Shown: piece after piece, positions 8,038 through 16,047 of the stretch
Position numbering within the stretch: position 1 is the stretch's first letter
Layout: each line of letters starts with the position of its first letter
DNA from: CALOCN01 sp942491735
Lineage (GTDB): Bacteria; Eisenbacteria; RBG-16-71-46; JABDJR01
Reading direction: 5' to 3'
Assembly: GCA_942491735.1 (NCBI GenBank)
Contig: CALOCN010000001.1
Location: forward strand, 1,178,001 to 1,242,000
DNA length: 64,000 bases
The notes under the pieces: model-generated
Seen by the model: only the letters and a program-made list of their open reading frames with translations
Told to the model about the DNA's origin: nothing
Databases searched by the model: none
Program-made: the position numbers and the translations under genes

Positions 8038-8649
8038 CTCGGCTCCGCCGGCCAGGAGCGACCGGACCTCCGGGGCCACCATTTCCGACCGGGAGACCAG
8101 GAGCAGGGTCACGGTTCCGCCGCTGATGTTGCGAATCCGCTGCTCCCGCTGGGCCTTCACGAAGATGGCGTCGCCGGGGTCCAGGACATAGCTGTCTTCC
8201 TGGACGAGAATCTCGCACCGGCCGCCCAGGGCGTAGAGAAAGAACTCCTCGGGCAGGCTGGGGCGCGGGCCGAGGTCGATCTCGCCCCCCCCCAGTTCCA
8301 GGAACAGCGCGTTGAATCCACCCTGGCCGGAACGCGCCAGCAGGACGTCCACGCTCAGGTTCTGATCCGGGTTGACCACCTTGCGGGCTTGGCCCTTGCG
8401 CACCAACTCCACTTCCTTGTTCCGGTCGTCCTCGAAGAACTCCGGAATCGGCACGTTCAGGGCACGGGCGATCTTGTGCAGGGTGTTGAGCGACGGGGAC
8501 GAGACGCCCCGCTCGATCGTGGAAATCTGTCCGTTGGTGATACCCACCTGCTGAGCCAGCTCAAGCTGGGTCAGATTCTGTTCCTTGCGCAGCTGTCTCA
8601 GCTTCTGGCCAAGAAAGACTGCGTGCAGACGTTCATCGTCCATATACAT
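8035..8649 (-). CDS. XRE-family transcriptional regulator with cupin sensor domain
   Basis: A 204-residue DNA-binding regulator. Residues 12-66 form an HTH_3/XRE helix-turn-helix (LTQLELAQQVGITNGQISTI), and residues 100-195 form a cupin_2 beta-barrel (PGDAIFVKAQREQRI) likely to sense a small ligand. Relatives such as SutR- or PuuR-type proteins control catabolic or stress genes, but the targets here are unknown. The start is ATG 8649 with AGGAG seven bases upstream. It stands alone, with 233 bases of leader upstream and a 28-bp repeat array at its 3' end. Confidence 0.9.
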   Translation of the reverse strand: MYMDDERLHAVFLGQKLRQLRKEQNLTQLELAQQVGITNGQISTIERGVSSPSLNTLHKIARALNVPIPEFFEDDRNKEVELVRKGQARKVVNPDQNLSVDVLLARSGQGGFNALFLELGGGEIDLGPRPSLPEEFFLYALGGRCEILVQEDSYVLDPGDAIFVKAQREQRIRNISGGTVTLLLVSRSEMVAPEVRSLLAGGAE

Positions 8650-8882
8650 CCACGGTCTCCTGCCGCGGCTCGAGGCACCCGGTCGTTTGGAACGACCCTG
8701 GGTCGCGCGGCGCTTGTATTGAGAACCCCCAGACTGGCGAATTTCGCTCCTGCGTTACTTATCAGGTTTCGTGCCAGTTTGATGAAGTGGAGGGAAACTC
8801 CTCTAACATGCCATCGTACAGTCGATTAAGACATGAATTGACAGAGGGTCTCACCCCGAACGGGGGCCGTGGAGGGAAAGAA

Positions 8883-10247
8883 TCAATGCTCCGAGTTGGA
8901 AACTGTTTTCAGTCCGTAGTCCCGGATCTTCTTTCTCAGGGTGGGTCGGGAGACGCCCAGCACATCACAGGCCTTGCCCTGGTGCCAGCCGACACCGAGC
9001 AGCACGTTGTTGATGTGCTCCGCTTCCATCTCCTGGAGGCTTCGCAGTTCCTTCCCGGGGAGCGCGCCCTGGCGGGCGATCTCATCCCCCAGGGGCTGGG
9101 ACGGCAAGGACAGCACCTCGCCCTTGCTCAGCACCACCGCGCGGGTGAGCACGTTCTCCAGCTCGCGCACGTTGCCCCGCCAGTCGTAGCGGATCAGTCG
9201 TTCCAGGACCTCGTCCGGGATGCGGTAGACCTCGCGGTGTACTTCCGCATTGATCTTGCGCAGGAGGTGTTCCACCAGGAGGGGAATGTCCTCCTTGCGT
9301 TCGCGCAGCGGCGGCACATTGATGGTGATCACCTTGAGGCGATAGTAGAGGTCCTCACGGAACCGGCCCTCGGAGACCATCTGCTCGAGATTGCGGTTGG
9401 TCGCGGCCACCACCCGGGCCTCGGTGAACAGGATCTCGGTGCCTCCCACCCGACTGAACTCCCGTTCCTGCAGGACGCGTAGCAACTTGGTCTGGAGATG
9501 CGGCGACATGTCCCCGATCTCGTCGAGGAAGATGGTCCCGCGACGGGCCAGCTCGAACTTGCCCGGCTTGCGGGCCTCCGCGCCGGTAAAGGCGCCCTTC
9601 TCGTGACCAAAGAGCTCGCTCTCCAGCAGGGTGTCGACGATGGCCGAGCAGTTGACCGAGATGAACGGTTCTTCGGGGGTAGCGTTGTTGTGGATGGCCC
9701 GGGCCACCAGTTCCTTGCCGGTGCCGCTCTCCCCCGTGACCAGCACGGTGGCGTTGCTGGCCGAGACCACCCCGATCGTCTTGTAGATCTCCAGCATGGG
9801 CTTGCTGCGTCCCACCAGCACGTACTGGTTGTCCGGGATGCTGCGCTCGGCCTCGAGACGGCTCACCGCCTGATTCAGCCGGCGGTTGTCCTGGGCCTTG
9901 CGGATCACCAGTTCCAGCTCGTCCGGTTCGAACGGCTTGTGGATATAGTCGAACGCCCCCTGGCGGATGGCGTGGATGGTGGTGTCCATGTCCTGGTAGG
10001 CGGTGATGAGAATGACGTAGGTGTCGGGATCGATCTCCCGCACGCCCTTCAGGACATCCAGCCCATGACCGTCGGGGAGCCGGACATCGGAGACCACGAA
10101 GTCGGGCCGGGACTCGCGGAACAGGCGCAATCCCTCGGCCATGGAGACCGCGGTCTCGGTCTCGAACCCCTTGGACTTGAAGAAGAGGGCCAACTCGCGG
10201 CAAAGGTTGGCTTCGTCGTCGATGATCAGCATGCGGTCCATGGACAT
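8883..10247 (-). CDS. NtrC-family sigma54-dependent response regulator
   Basis: A 454-residue, three-domain activator. An N-terminal receiver (phospho-acceptor Asp in VVSDVRLPDG, near residue 54) is followed by a sigma54-interaction AAA+ domain and a Fis-type HTH at the C-terminus (DVLGVSRPTLRKKI). The AAA+ domain has Walker A GESGTGKE, the sigma54 loop GAFTGA and Walker B TIFLDEIGD. It would remodel RNA polymerase holoenzyme carrying RpoN after phosphorylation by the kinase encoded just upstream; the start codon overlaps that gene's stop by one base (TGATG). No sigma54 promoter nearby was convincing, so its targets probably lie elsewhere. Confidence 0.95.
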   Translation of the reverse strand: MSMDRMLIIDDEANLCRELALFFKSKGFETETAVSMAEGLRLFRESRPDFVVSDVRLPDGHGLDVLKGVREIDPDTYVILITAYQDMDTTIHAIRQGAFDYIHKPFEPDELELVIRKAQDNRRLNQAVSRLEAERSIPDNQYVLVGRSKPMLEIYKTIGVVSASNATVLVTGESGTGKELVARAIHNNATPEEPFISVNCSAIVDTLLESELFGHEKGAFTGAEARKPGKFELARRGTIFLDEIGDMSPHLQTKLLRVLQEREFSRVGGTEILFTEARVVAATNRNLEQMVSEGRFREDLYYRLKVITINVPPLRERKEDIPLLVEHLLRKINAEVHREVYRIPDEVLERLIRYDWRGNVRELENVLTRAVVLSKGEVLSLPSQPLGDEIARQGALPGKELRSLQEMEAEHINNVLLGVGWHQGKACDVLGVSRPTLRKKIRDYGLKTVSNSEH

Positions 10248-10969
10248 CAGTCCTCCGTGTCCGGGGCGTCGGGGAGTTGAAGCGTCACCACCGCACCGGC
10301 CGGGGTCGCGTTGCGCGCCGTGGCCTCGCCTCCCTGGGCCCGCAGGGCGCGACGCACGCCGGTCAGACCCATGCCCAGGCGATGGGCCCGGGTGGTGGCA
10401 AACGGTTCGAAGAGTGTCTCCGGGTCCGTCCCGGCGAATCCGGTTCCGTCATCCTGGAGGGTCAGCTCCCATGCGGTCGATGTCGCGCTCTCGGGACGGT
10501 GGATCGAGACCTGGACCGTCCCGCCACGCGGCAGGGCGTCACAGGCGTTGCGCAGCAGTTGCGACACCGAGCGTTCCAGCAGACCCGGGTCGGCGCGCAC
10601 CCAGGCCGGTTGGTCCGGAAAACTCCGCTGCACCGCCACCGACTTGTGGGAAAGCATGGAGGTGGACGCCTCCAGGACGACCCCGACCGCCTCGCGCAGG
10701 TCCACCCGGGTCAGGGCGGGGGTCAGTGGCAGGGTGTGGGAAATGAGTTCCCTCAGGTAGAGCTCGATTCGCCGCAACTCCTCGTTGGCGATCGAGAAGT
10801 GCATCGATTGCTCCTCCGAGGGGGAGAGTCCCTGTTCGAGCATGTAGAGGCTCATCTTGATCGAGGTGAGGTTGTTGCGGATCTCGTGGGCCACCGTGCT
10901 GGAGACCTGGTCCAGCGTCTCCAGCCGGCTTTCGAGCCGGGTGGATGCGTCGAGGTCGCGTGAAGCCAT
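10247..10969 (-). CDS. Sensorless histidine kinase partner of the NtrC-type regulator
   Basis: A compact kinase of about 240 residues. It contains the dimerisation/phospho-acceptor motif STVAHEIRNNLTSIKM and a HATPase_c domain (LLRNACDALPRGG N-box, DDGTGFAG G1-box, GMGLTGVRRAL G2-box). There is no membrane segment, PAS or GAF domain, so it is soluble and must take its input from a partner or through its short N-terminal coiled region. I chose ATG 10969; an in-frame TTG at 11014 would add 15 residues. It forms a bicistronic unit with the regulator that follows. Confidence 0.88.
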   Translation of the reverse strand: MASRDLDASTRLESRLETLDQVSSTVAHEIRNNLTSIKMSLYMLEQGLSPSEEQSMHFSIANEELRRIELYLRELISHTLPLTPALTRVDLREAVGVVLEASTSMLSHKSVAVQRSFPDQPAWVRADPGLLERSVSQLLRNACDALPRGGTVQVSIHRPESATSTAWELTLQDDGTGFAGTDPETLFEPFATTRAHRLGMGLTGVRRALRAQGGEATARNATPAGAVVTLQLPDAPDTED

Positions 10970-11140
10970 GCGGTCTCGCAGGAAAGAGAAGGGGCGAGAG
11001 TGGGAGCAGGGCAAGCGAAAGATGCTTCCCCTTGCAGAAAAGCTATTTTCCCCGGATTAGAAATATTCTGTCAAGTAGGCGGGGGGCTTCTTTGGGGGAC
11101 GGGTTCCGGTCTGCGGCCGGGACGAGGCCTGAGGGATGGA

Positions 11141-11308
11141 TCAGGCGGTGGGGTTGGGCTGCCGGGCGTGGTTGGCTCCGTACGCGGGGCATTCGTTTCG
11201 CAGCGGGCAGGCCTCGGGTCCCCCGTCACGGGGGCAATCGCCGACGAGTCGGTTGCGGAGCCGACAGTAGAATGCGTTCAAGCGATGGGTGAGACGCGGG
11301 TTGGCCAT
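11141..11308 (-). CDS. Small Cys-rich protein (55 aa), unknown function
   Basis: A 55-codon gene beginning MANPRLTHRL. The ATG at 11308 has an excellent SD, GGAGG eight bases upstream, which is the main reason to call it. Four Cys residues lie in the second half (FYC, GDCP, EACP, NEC) with spacing suited to a metal site or disulfides. The N-terminal half is basic and helical. It lies alone between the kinase gene and the MglA-like GTPase and diverges from the latter. I do not recognise the family. It could be a regulatory microprotein, or a chance ORF. Confidence 0.45.
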   Translation of the reverse strand: MANPRLTHRLNAFYCRLRNRLVGDCPRDGGPEACPLRNECPAYGANHARQPNPTA

Positions 11309-11619
11309 GGGAAGGTCCTCCAGGACCCGTACAAAGCAAGCAACGTGCCGCTGGCTTCTTCGCTCCCGGCCGTTCGCTAACCTGTTGTCCCGTCGTGGAT
11401 TAATCGTCCAGGCCCCCCGCCGGACCGCTGCCTGGAGCCCTGGGGGTGGGTGATTTCGCGCCAACCGGTGGGCCAAAAGGTGTCCCGCACGACGAGTGGG
11501 TCAGACGACGATCCGTCCTTCAGGTCGGCGTCCGGTGGCCGATATCAAGCGTACGCCCCCTGCACGGTGTCCCGTGCTCGGGATCGAACTTTCACCGTCC
11601 TCAAGAGGGAATCGCCGTC
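11309..11619. other. Intergenic region upstream of the MglA-like gene
   Basis: About 310 bases separating the small Cys-rich gene and the GTPase gene. Frames run open through part of it on both strands, but codon content and lack of an SD argue against a gene. No convincing promoter hexamers, terminator or structured RNA were found by eye. The long leader may hold the GTPase promoter in a form I cannot recognise. Confidence 0.4.
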
Positions 11620-12873
11620 ATGGTCGTCGTGTCGTACTCGGGCAAGGAAATCAACGCCAAGCTCGTCTACTACGGTCCGGGGTTGAGCGGAAAGACCACG
11701 AACCTGGAGTTCATCTACTCGAGCGTGCCGTCGAACAATCGCGGCAAGATGGTTTCGATGAAGACGCGCACCGAGCGCACGCTCTTCTTCGACTTTCTTC
11801 CTGTCGATCTGGGCGAGATGGGTGGTTTCAAGACCCGGTTCCTGCTCTATACGGTGCCGGGTCAGGTCTACTACAACGCCACCCGGAAGCTGGTGCTGCG
11901 GGGTGTGGACGCGCTCATCTTCGTCGCCGACTCGCAACGCGGGAAGATGGACGAGAACCTGGAGTCCCTGGCAAACCTCAAGGACAACCTCGAGGAGTAC
12001 GACCTCAAGATCGACGAGATCCCCTGGGTCATCCAGTACAACAAGCGGGACCTCGAGGACATCTACACCATCGAGGAACTCGAACAGGCCTGTAACCCCT
12101 ACAAGGTGCCGTACTACGAAGCCTCGGCCATGACCGGTCAGGGCGTTTTCGAGACCTTCCGTGGGGTTTCCCATCTGTTGCTGGAGAAGCTCAGCAAGGA
12201 AGTGAAGCTGGGAAGCAAGAAGGGCGCCCCCGAGGTCGCCAAGCCCAGTGCGCAGCCGGCCCCGGCCGGCCCGCCGCCCGCGCCCACGCCCAACGCCCAG
12301 CGCAAGACGCCTCCGGCCCCGCCCCAGCCTCGGCAGGCTCCGGCCAAACCGGCGGGCCAGCCCGGCGCCACCGCACCGGCACCCGCGCCGCAGATCGGCG
12401 GCGTGGCCCGCTCCCAGGCGCAGCCTCAGTCTCAGCCTTCGGCCCAACCGGCGCCTCCCCAGGCGCAGCCCCAGCCACAGCCTTTGCCGGCCCCGGCGGC
12501 GCAACAGCCCCGGACGCCCCAACCGGTTCCGGTGCCCCAGCCCCAGGCCGCGGCGCCTCAACCGATCGAACCCCCGATTCAGCGTGTCGAGGCGGTGGTG
12601 GAAACCATCCCGCAGTTCCCGGAGCCGCCCCGGCGCAGCTTCTGGGACAAGCTGTTCGGTCGCGGCAAGGATGCGCCTACTGCCCCCCCTACCGCGTCCG
12701 CGGAGCTGGCTCCCGCGGATCTGGACGCCGGGGAGGGAACGGTGGTCATCGAGCGCCGGGTCGAGGTGCCCATCACCCTGACCGCCGAGGAGGCCGAACG
12801 TGGCACCCGGGTGCGGTTGGTGCTGGAACTGAAGGTCCGCGAGTCCGACCAACGACGATCGCGCGCCGCATAG
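11620..12873 (+). CDS. MglA-like Ras-superfamily GTPase with Pro/Gln-rich extension
   Basis: A small GTPase domain of the MglA (gliding/polarity) family occupies residues 1-195. G1 is GPGLSGKT (19-26), the G3 region reads TVPGQ as in MglA instead of DTAGQ, and G4 is NKRD. MglA proteins are normally about 195 residues; this one has 417. Residues about 200-335 are a Pro/Ala/Gln-rich, probably disordered linker. The tail has an amphipathic RRSFWDKLFGRG segment and a conserved-looking domain (VVIERRVEVPITL to the end). I chose ATG 11620 (MVVVSYSGKEIN), with GAGGG ten bases upstream. No mglB partner is visible in the window. A role in cell polarity or surface organisation is inferred. Confidence 0.88.
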   Translation: MVVVSYSGKEINAKLVYYGPGLSGKTTNLEFIYSSVPSNNRGKMVSMKTRTERTLFFDFLPVDLGEMGGFKTRFLLYTVPGQVYYNATRKLVLRGVDALIFVADSQRGKMDENLESLANLKDNLEEYDLKIDEIPWVIQYNKRDLEDIYTIEELEQACNPYKVPYYEASAMTGQGVFETFRGVSHLLLEKLSKEVKLGSKKGAPEVAKPSAQPAPAGPPPAPTPNAQRKTPPAPPQPRQAPAKPAGQPGATAPAPAPQIGGVARSQAQPQSQPSAQPAPPQAQPQPQPLPAPAAQQPRTPQPVPVPQPQAAAPQPIEPPIQRVEAVVETIPQFPEPPRRSFWDKLFGRGKDAPTAPPTASAELAPADLDAGEGTVVIERRVEVPITLTAEEAERGTRVRLVLELKVRESDQRRSRAA

Positions 12874-12882
12874 CACGCGACG

Positions 12883-12911
12883 TTGACGGGTGTTCCCGGC
12901 ACCGATATTCT
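12883..12911 (+). promoter_or_regulatory. Sigma70-type promoter of the 12947 gene
   Basis: TTGACG (12883-12888), a 17-base spacer and TATTCT (12906-12911). Transcription would start near 12918, leaving a leader of about 30 bases that contains the GGAGG SD before TTG 12947. Confidence 0.6.
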
Positions 12912-12946
12912 CTTGTGGTCCACCGTTTTCCTTCGGAGGTCCGCAT

Positions 12947-13513
12947 TTGAAGACGCGTTCCCGGAACAGGATGTCCCTCGCGCTGCCAACGCTTTGCCTG
13001 GCGGTCTGCGTGATGCTGAGCGTGGCGTTCGTCGCCACGCCGGCGCATGCCCAGTGGCAGGGTACCTCCTCGCCTTCCCTCATCGGGATCCAGGCCCAAC
13101 CCGGTCTGGCCGGCTCGGGGCCCGGTCTTCTGGACACTTCCCGCTTCGGCTTCAACCACAGCCTGAGCTTCAACTACGCCTCCGGATCGGCGGGGGACGT
13201 AGGTTTCGGGTTGTGGCAGGGGCGTCTCGGGTATCAGCTGTCCAAGCCGCTGCGCATCTCGGTGGATGTCGGCGCCGTGCTGAACACCACGGGCCCCGGC
13301 CCCATGCTCAGTGAGCAGAGCTTCTACCTCGGCGGGTTCAACCTCGATTACGCGCCCAGCGAGAGCTTCCGCATTCATGTGGCCTACGTGAACACCCCAA
13401 GTGCCGCGGTCATGCCGTACCGCCAGCCCGGCTCTTTCGCCGGTCTGGACTGGGGCAACCCGGCCGGATTCGGCGCCTCCGGGACAAACTGGATGAGTGG
13501 ATCGCGTCGGTGA
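12947..13513 (+). CDS. Exported protein, possibly outer-membrane beta protein, unknown function
   Basis: About 188 residues. I chose TTG 12947 because GGAGG lies seven bases upstream and it yields a textbook signal peptide: basic n-region KTRSRNR, hydrophobic core and cleavage after ATPAHA. The mature part alternates polar and aromatic or hydrophobic residues (FNHSLSFNYASG, QGRLGYQLSKPLRISVDVG), as expected for a small beta-barrel or beta-sandwich at the outer membrane. No enzyme motif is visible. It has its own promoter, and its stop overlaps the start of the TPR gene by GTGA, so the two are probably co-expressed. Confidence 0.75.
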   Translation: MKTRSRNRMSLALPTLCLAVCVMLSVAFVATPAHAQWQGTSSPSLIGIQAQPGLAGSGPGLLDTSRFGFNHSLSFNYASGSAGDVGFGLWQGRLGYQLSKPLRISVDVGAVLNTTGPGPMLSEQSFYLGGFNLDYAPSESFRIHVAYVNTPSAAVMPYRQPGSFAGLDWGNPAGFGASGTNWMSGSRR

Positions 13514-14682
13514 AGTCCCGCGATACCGCGCTTCCGACCGCTCCCCGTCCCGCTCATCACACCCCGTCCGTCAATAGCCAGTCTGGCCCGCGAAGCCAGG
13601 CAGATCTGCGCCGCCAGGCCGAGGCGGAAGCCCGGGAGCTCAAGCGCCATCCGGACCGCGCCGACCTCGTGCTGGCCCTGGTCGCCACCCTGGAACAACT
13701 GGGGGATCACGGCGACGCCCTGCGGGTGATCGAACGCGCCTCCCTTTCCGGGGAGATGCCCCCCGAGCTGTTGCGTCTACGCGCCGAGTGTCTGCGGCGG
13801 GTGGGACGGGCCCAGGATGCGGTCACCCTGCTGGAAGCGACAGACCTGCCCGGGAGCGGACCCGCCACCTGGGTGACCCTGGGTCGCTGTCGCCTGGACG
13901 GCGGAGACACGGACGGGGCCCTCGAGGCCTTTCGGGAGGCCCTTCGCCGGGACCGTGAGCGCCCCGCGTCCTACTTCCAGATGGGGATCGCCCTGGCCGC
14001 CATGGGGAAGGTGCGCGAGGCCGAGGACGCCTACGCACGCGCGCTGCGTCTGGACCCCGACATGGTCAAGGCCCACGTGAACCTCGGCATTCTCTACGAC
14101 GGCGAGGGGCGCAAGGAGGATGCGGTGGCCTCGTTGCGCCGCGCCACCCTGATCGACCCCACCTGCGCCCATGCCTTTGCCAACCTGGGTGCGCTCTACG
14201 GCGAGCAGGGACGGCGCGAGGAAGCCGAAACCGCTCTGGCCCGCGCCCTCGATCTGGACCCGGATTCGGCCGAGACCCATTTCAACTTCGCGGTGCTGCA
14301 CCTGGACGCCGGGCGTCTGGACGAAGCGGCCCGCGCCCTGTCGGTGGCCCGCCGACTCGCCCCCGGGGATCAGCGTTTTGTCTACTACGGCGCCGTGCTG
14401 TCGTTGCGTCTGGGCCGTCACGCCGAGGCCGCCTCGGCACTGGAAGCCCACACCCAGCGCGTTCCCGGTGATGCCGCAGGGTGGTACCACCTGGGTTTGG
14501 CCCGCATGCGTTCGGGGGCACTGGACGAGGCGGTACGGGCGTTCGAGGAAGCGACCGAACTGGATGCGCTCCACGCGCGGGCCCACTACTACCTGGGGGT
14601 TGCCCTGGATCGCAAGGGGCTCAAGCACGAGGCCCGCATGGCCTATCGCACCTCCCGTCGCGTTGAGCACGAGCGTCGCTAG
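13510..14682 (+). CDS. Tetratricopeptide-repeat protein
   Basis: A 390-residue protein made almost wholly of TPR units (about nine), for example ALEAFREALRRDRERPASYF and EAETALARALDLDPDSAETH, with the usual A8/G8/A20/P32 pattern. TPRs form a helical scaffold for protein-protein contacts. There is no signal peptide, so it is probably cytoplasmic, unless the short Arg- and His-containing N-terminus hides an anchor. The GTG start overlaps the stop of the exported protein. It is followed four bases later by uppP. Confidence 0.9.
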   Translation: MKSRDTALPTAPRPAHHTPSVNSQSGPRSQADLRRQAEAEARELKRHPDRADLVLALVATLEQLGDHGDALRVIERASLSGEMPPELLRLRAECLRRVGRAQDAVTLLEATDLPGSGPATWVTLGRCRLDGGDTDGALEAFREALRRDRERPASYFQMGIALAAMGKVREAEDAYARALRLDPDMVKAHVNLGILYDGEGRKEDAVASLRRATLIDPTCAHAFANLGALYGEQGRREEAETALARALDLDPDSAETHFNFAVLHLDAGRLDEAARALSVARRLAPGDQRFVYYGAVLSLRLGRHAEAASALEAHTQRVPGDAAGWYHLGLARMRSGALDEAVRAFEEATELDALHARAHYYLGVALDRKGLKHEARMAYRTSRRVEHERR

Positions 14683-14686
14683 CTAG

Positions 14687-15493
14687 GTGGGGGTCATCGA
14701 GGCCCTGATCCTGGGGCTCGTTCAGGGACTGACCGAGTTCCTTCCCGTCTCCTCGTCGGGACATCTGGTCCTGGCCGGTCGCCTGCTGGGAGTCAATTCC
14801 CAGGCCCACGACTTCGAGGCCTGGCTCATCTGGCTCCACCTGGCCACCCTGACCGCGGTGGGAACCGCCCTGTGGCGGGAGATCCGGGATACCGCCCGCT
14901 CGCTGCTACCCGGCGCTCCCGCGGAGATCGCCAAACCGGGACGCGCGCTGGCCCTCGGTCTCATCATCGGCACGCTGCCGGCGGTCCTGGTCGCGCTCAC
15001 CGCCAAGGATGCCATCGACGCCGCGTTCACCAGCGTGCGTCTGGTCGGGGCGGATCTCCTGCTCACCGCGGTGGTGCTGGCGGTCTCGCGGGGACTTCGG
15101 GGGGGCCACGCTCCCGTCACCCCGCTGCGTGCGTTGCTCATCGGCACGGCCCAGGCCCTGGCCATTCTCCCCGGGGTGAGCCGCTCCGGGATGACCCTGG
15201 TCGCCGGTCTCGCCCTGGGACTGTCGCCCGCCACCGCGGTGCGATTCTCGTTCCTGCTCGCCGTTCCGGCCATTCTGGGGGCGGTGGTGCTGGACCTCGA
15301 TGCCCTGCGTGCCGCCTGGGCCGGGTCGCCGGTGGCTCTCGCGGCCGGGTTTCTCAGCGCCGCGGTCAGCGGCTATCTCGCCATCCGCATCGTGTGGCGG
15401 GTGATGGAGCGCGGTCGCCTGGCCGTGTTTGCTCCCTACTGCGCCGTCCTCGGGATCATCGCCCTCATCGTGGGCGGAGCCGTGGCGCCCTAA
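14687..15493 (+). CDS. uppP: Undecaprenyl-diphosphatase UppP/BacA
   Basis: Integral membrane phosphatase (268 aa) that converts undecaprenyl diphosphate to the monophosphate, recycling the lipid carrier for peptidoglycan and surface polysaccharides. Both signature loops are present: QGLTEFLPVSSSGHL (residues 14-28, catalytic Glu and Ser) and ILPGVSRSGMT (near residue 160). About eight hydrophobic segments are visible. The start is GTG 14687, four bases after the TPR gene, with no clear SD. The product would support the lipid-linked polysaccharide pathway encoded further downstream. Confidence 0.97.
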   Translation: MGVIEALILGLVQGLTEFLPVSSSGHLVLAGRLLGVNSQAHDFEAWLIWLHLATLTAVGTALWREIRDTARSLLPGAPAEIAKPGRALALGLIIGTLPAVLVALTAKDAIDAAFTSVRLVGADLLLTAVVLAVSRGLRGGHAPVTPLRALLIGTAQALAILPGVSRSGMTLVAGLALGLSPATAVRFSFLLAVPAILGAVVLDLDALRAAWAGSPVALAAGFLSAAVSGYLAIRIVWRVMERGRLAVFAPYCAVLGIIALIVGGAVAP

Positions 15494-15599
15494 CTCCCGC
15501 CCTCGGCTTTCCGCGCGGGCTTTCGGGCCGGAGCCGGGTCGGGTAGACTGCAGCGGTCCATGAGGCAAGGCACTTGTCCTGGGCAAGGAGGACGAACGC

Positions 15600-16007
15600 G
15601 TGCGCCACTTGGGGCTGGCTTTACTACTGTTCTTGATACTGGGCTTGATGGGATGCGCGGGGACGACCCCGGCGCCGGATCACTCCACGGTCTACCATCT
15701 GCGGGGCAGCGTGACCCAGCCCAACGGGTCGCCGTTGGCCCAGGTCAGCGTGGCCCTCATCGGAAGTCCCCATGGGAGCATGACCAACGCCCAGGGCGCG
15801 TTCGGGATCACCGGTGTGCGGCCGGGTCGGTACCGGATGGTGGTTCTCGACCGGGGGTTCGAATCGGACGCCGTGCGGCTGGACGTTCCGGGCGGCTCCG
15901 TGCAGCAACAAACGATTTCCATGCACCGCAGTCGCGCGGCCGGGGCGGCGCTGGCCGACAGCCTGCCACCGGTGACGCTCGACGTGTCGGTGCTACCCGG
16001 CGGCTGA
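15600..16007 (+). CDS. Small lipoprotein with a carboxypeptidase-regulatory-like (Ig-fold) domain
   Basis: A 135-residue lipoprotein with a signal peptide and lipobox LMGC (Cys 19). The core (residues 33-100) matches the CarboxypepD_reg-like beta-sandwich: GSVTQPNGSPLAQVSVAL followed by TNAQGAFGITGVRPGRYRM. Such domains often sit at the N-terminus of TonB-dependent transporters or act as stand-alone adhesive modules. The start is GTG 15600 with AAGGAGGA seven bases upstream. A TAGACT -10 box lies at 15544-15549 without a good -35. It precedes a kinase/regulator pair by 40 bases. Confidence 0.85.
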   Translation: MRHLGLALLLFLILGLMGCAGTTPAPDHSTVYHLRGSVTQPNGSPLAQVSVALIGSPHGSMTNAQGAFGITGVRPGRYRMVVLDRGFESDAVRLDVPGGSVQQQTISMHRSRAAGAALADSLPPVTLDVSVLPGG

Positions 16008-16047
16008 CCCTTCTCAGCCCGCCGTCGACGATCCTGGAGGGCAGGGC

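Noticed and set aside
8764..8780. Sigma54 promoter for the XRE-cupin gene
   Set aside because: TGGCACG is present on the minus strand, but the -12 element reads CTGAT where TTGC(A/T) is needed, so the invariant GC is missing.
11446..11619. 58-residue N-terminal extension of the MglA-like GTPase
   Set aside because: MglA proteins start close to the G1 motif, and the extension has no SD or coding character.
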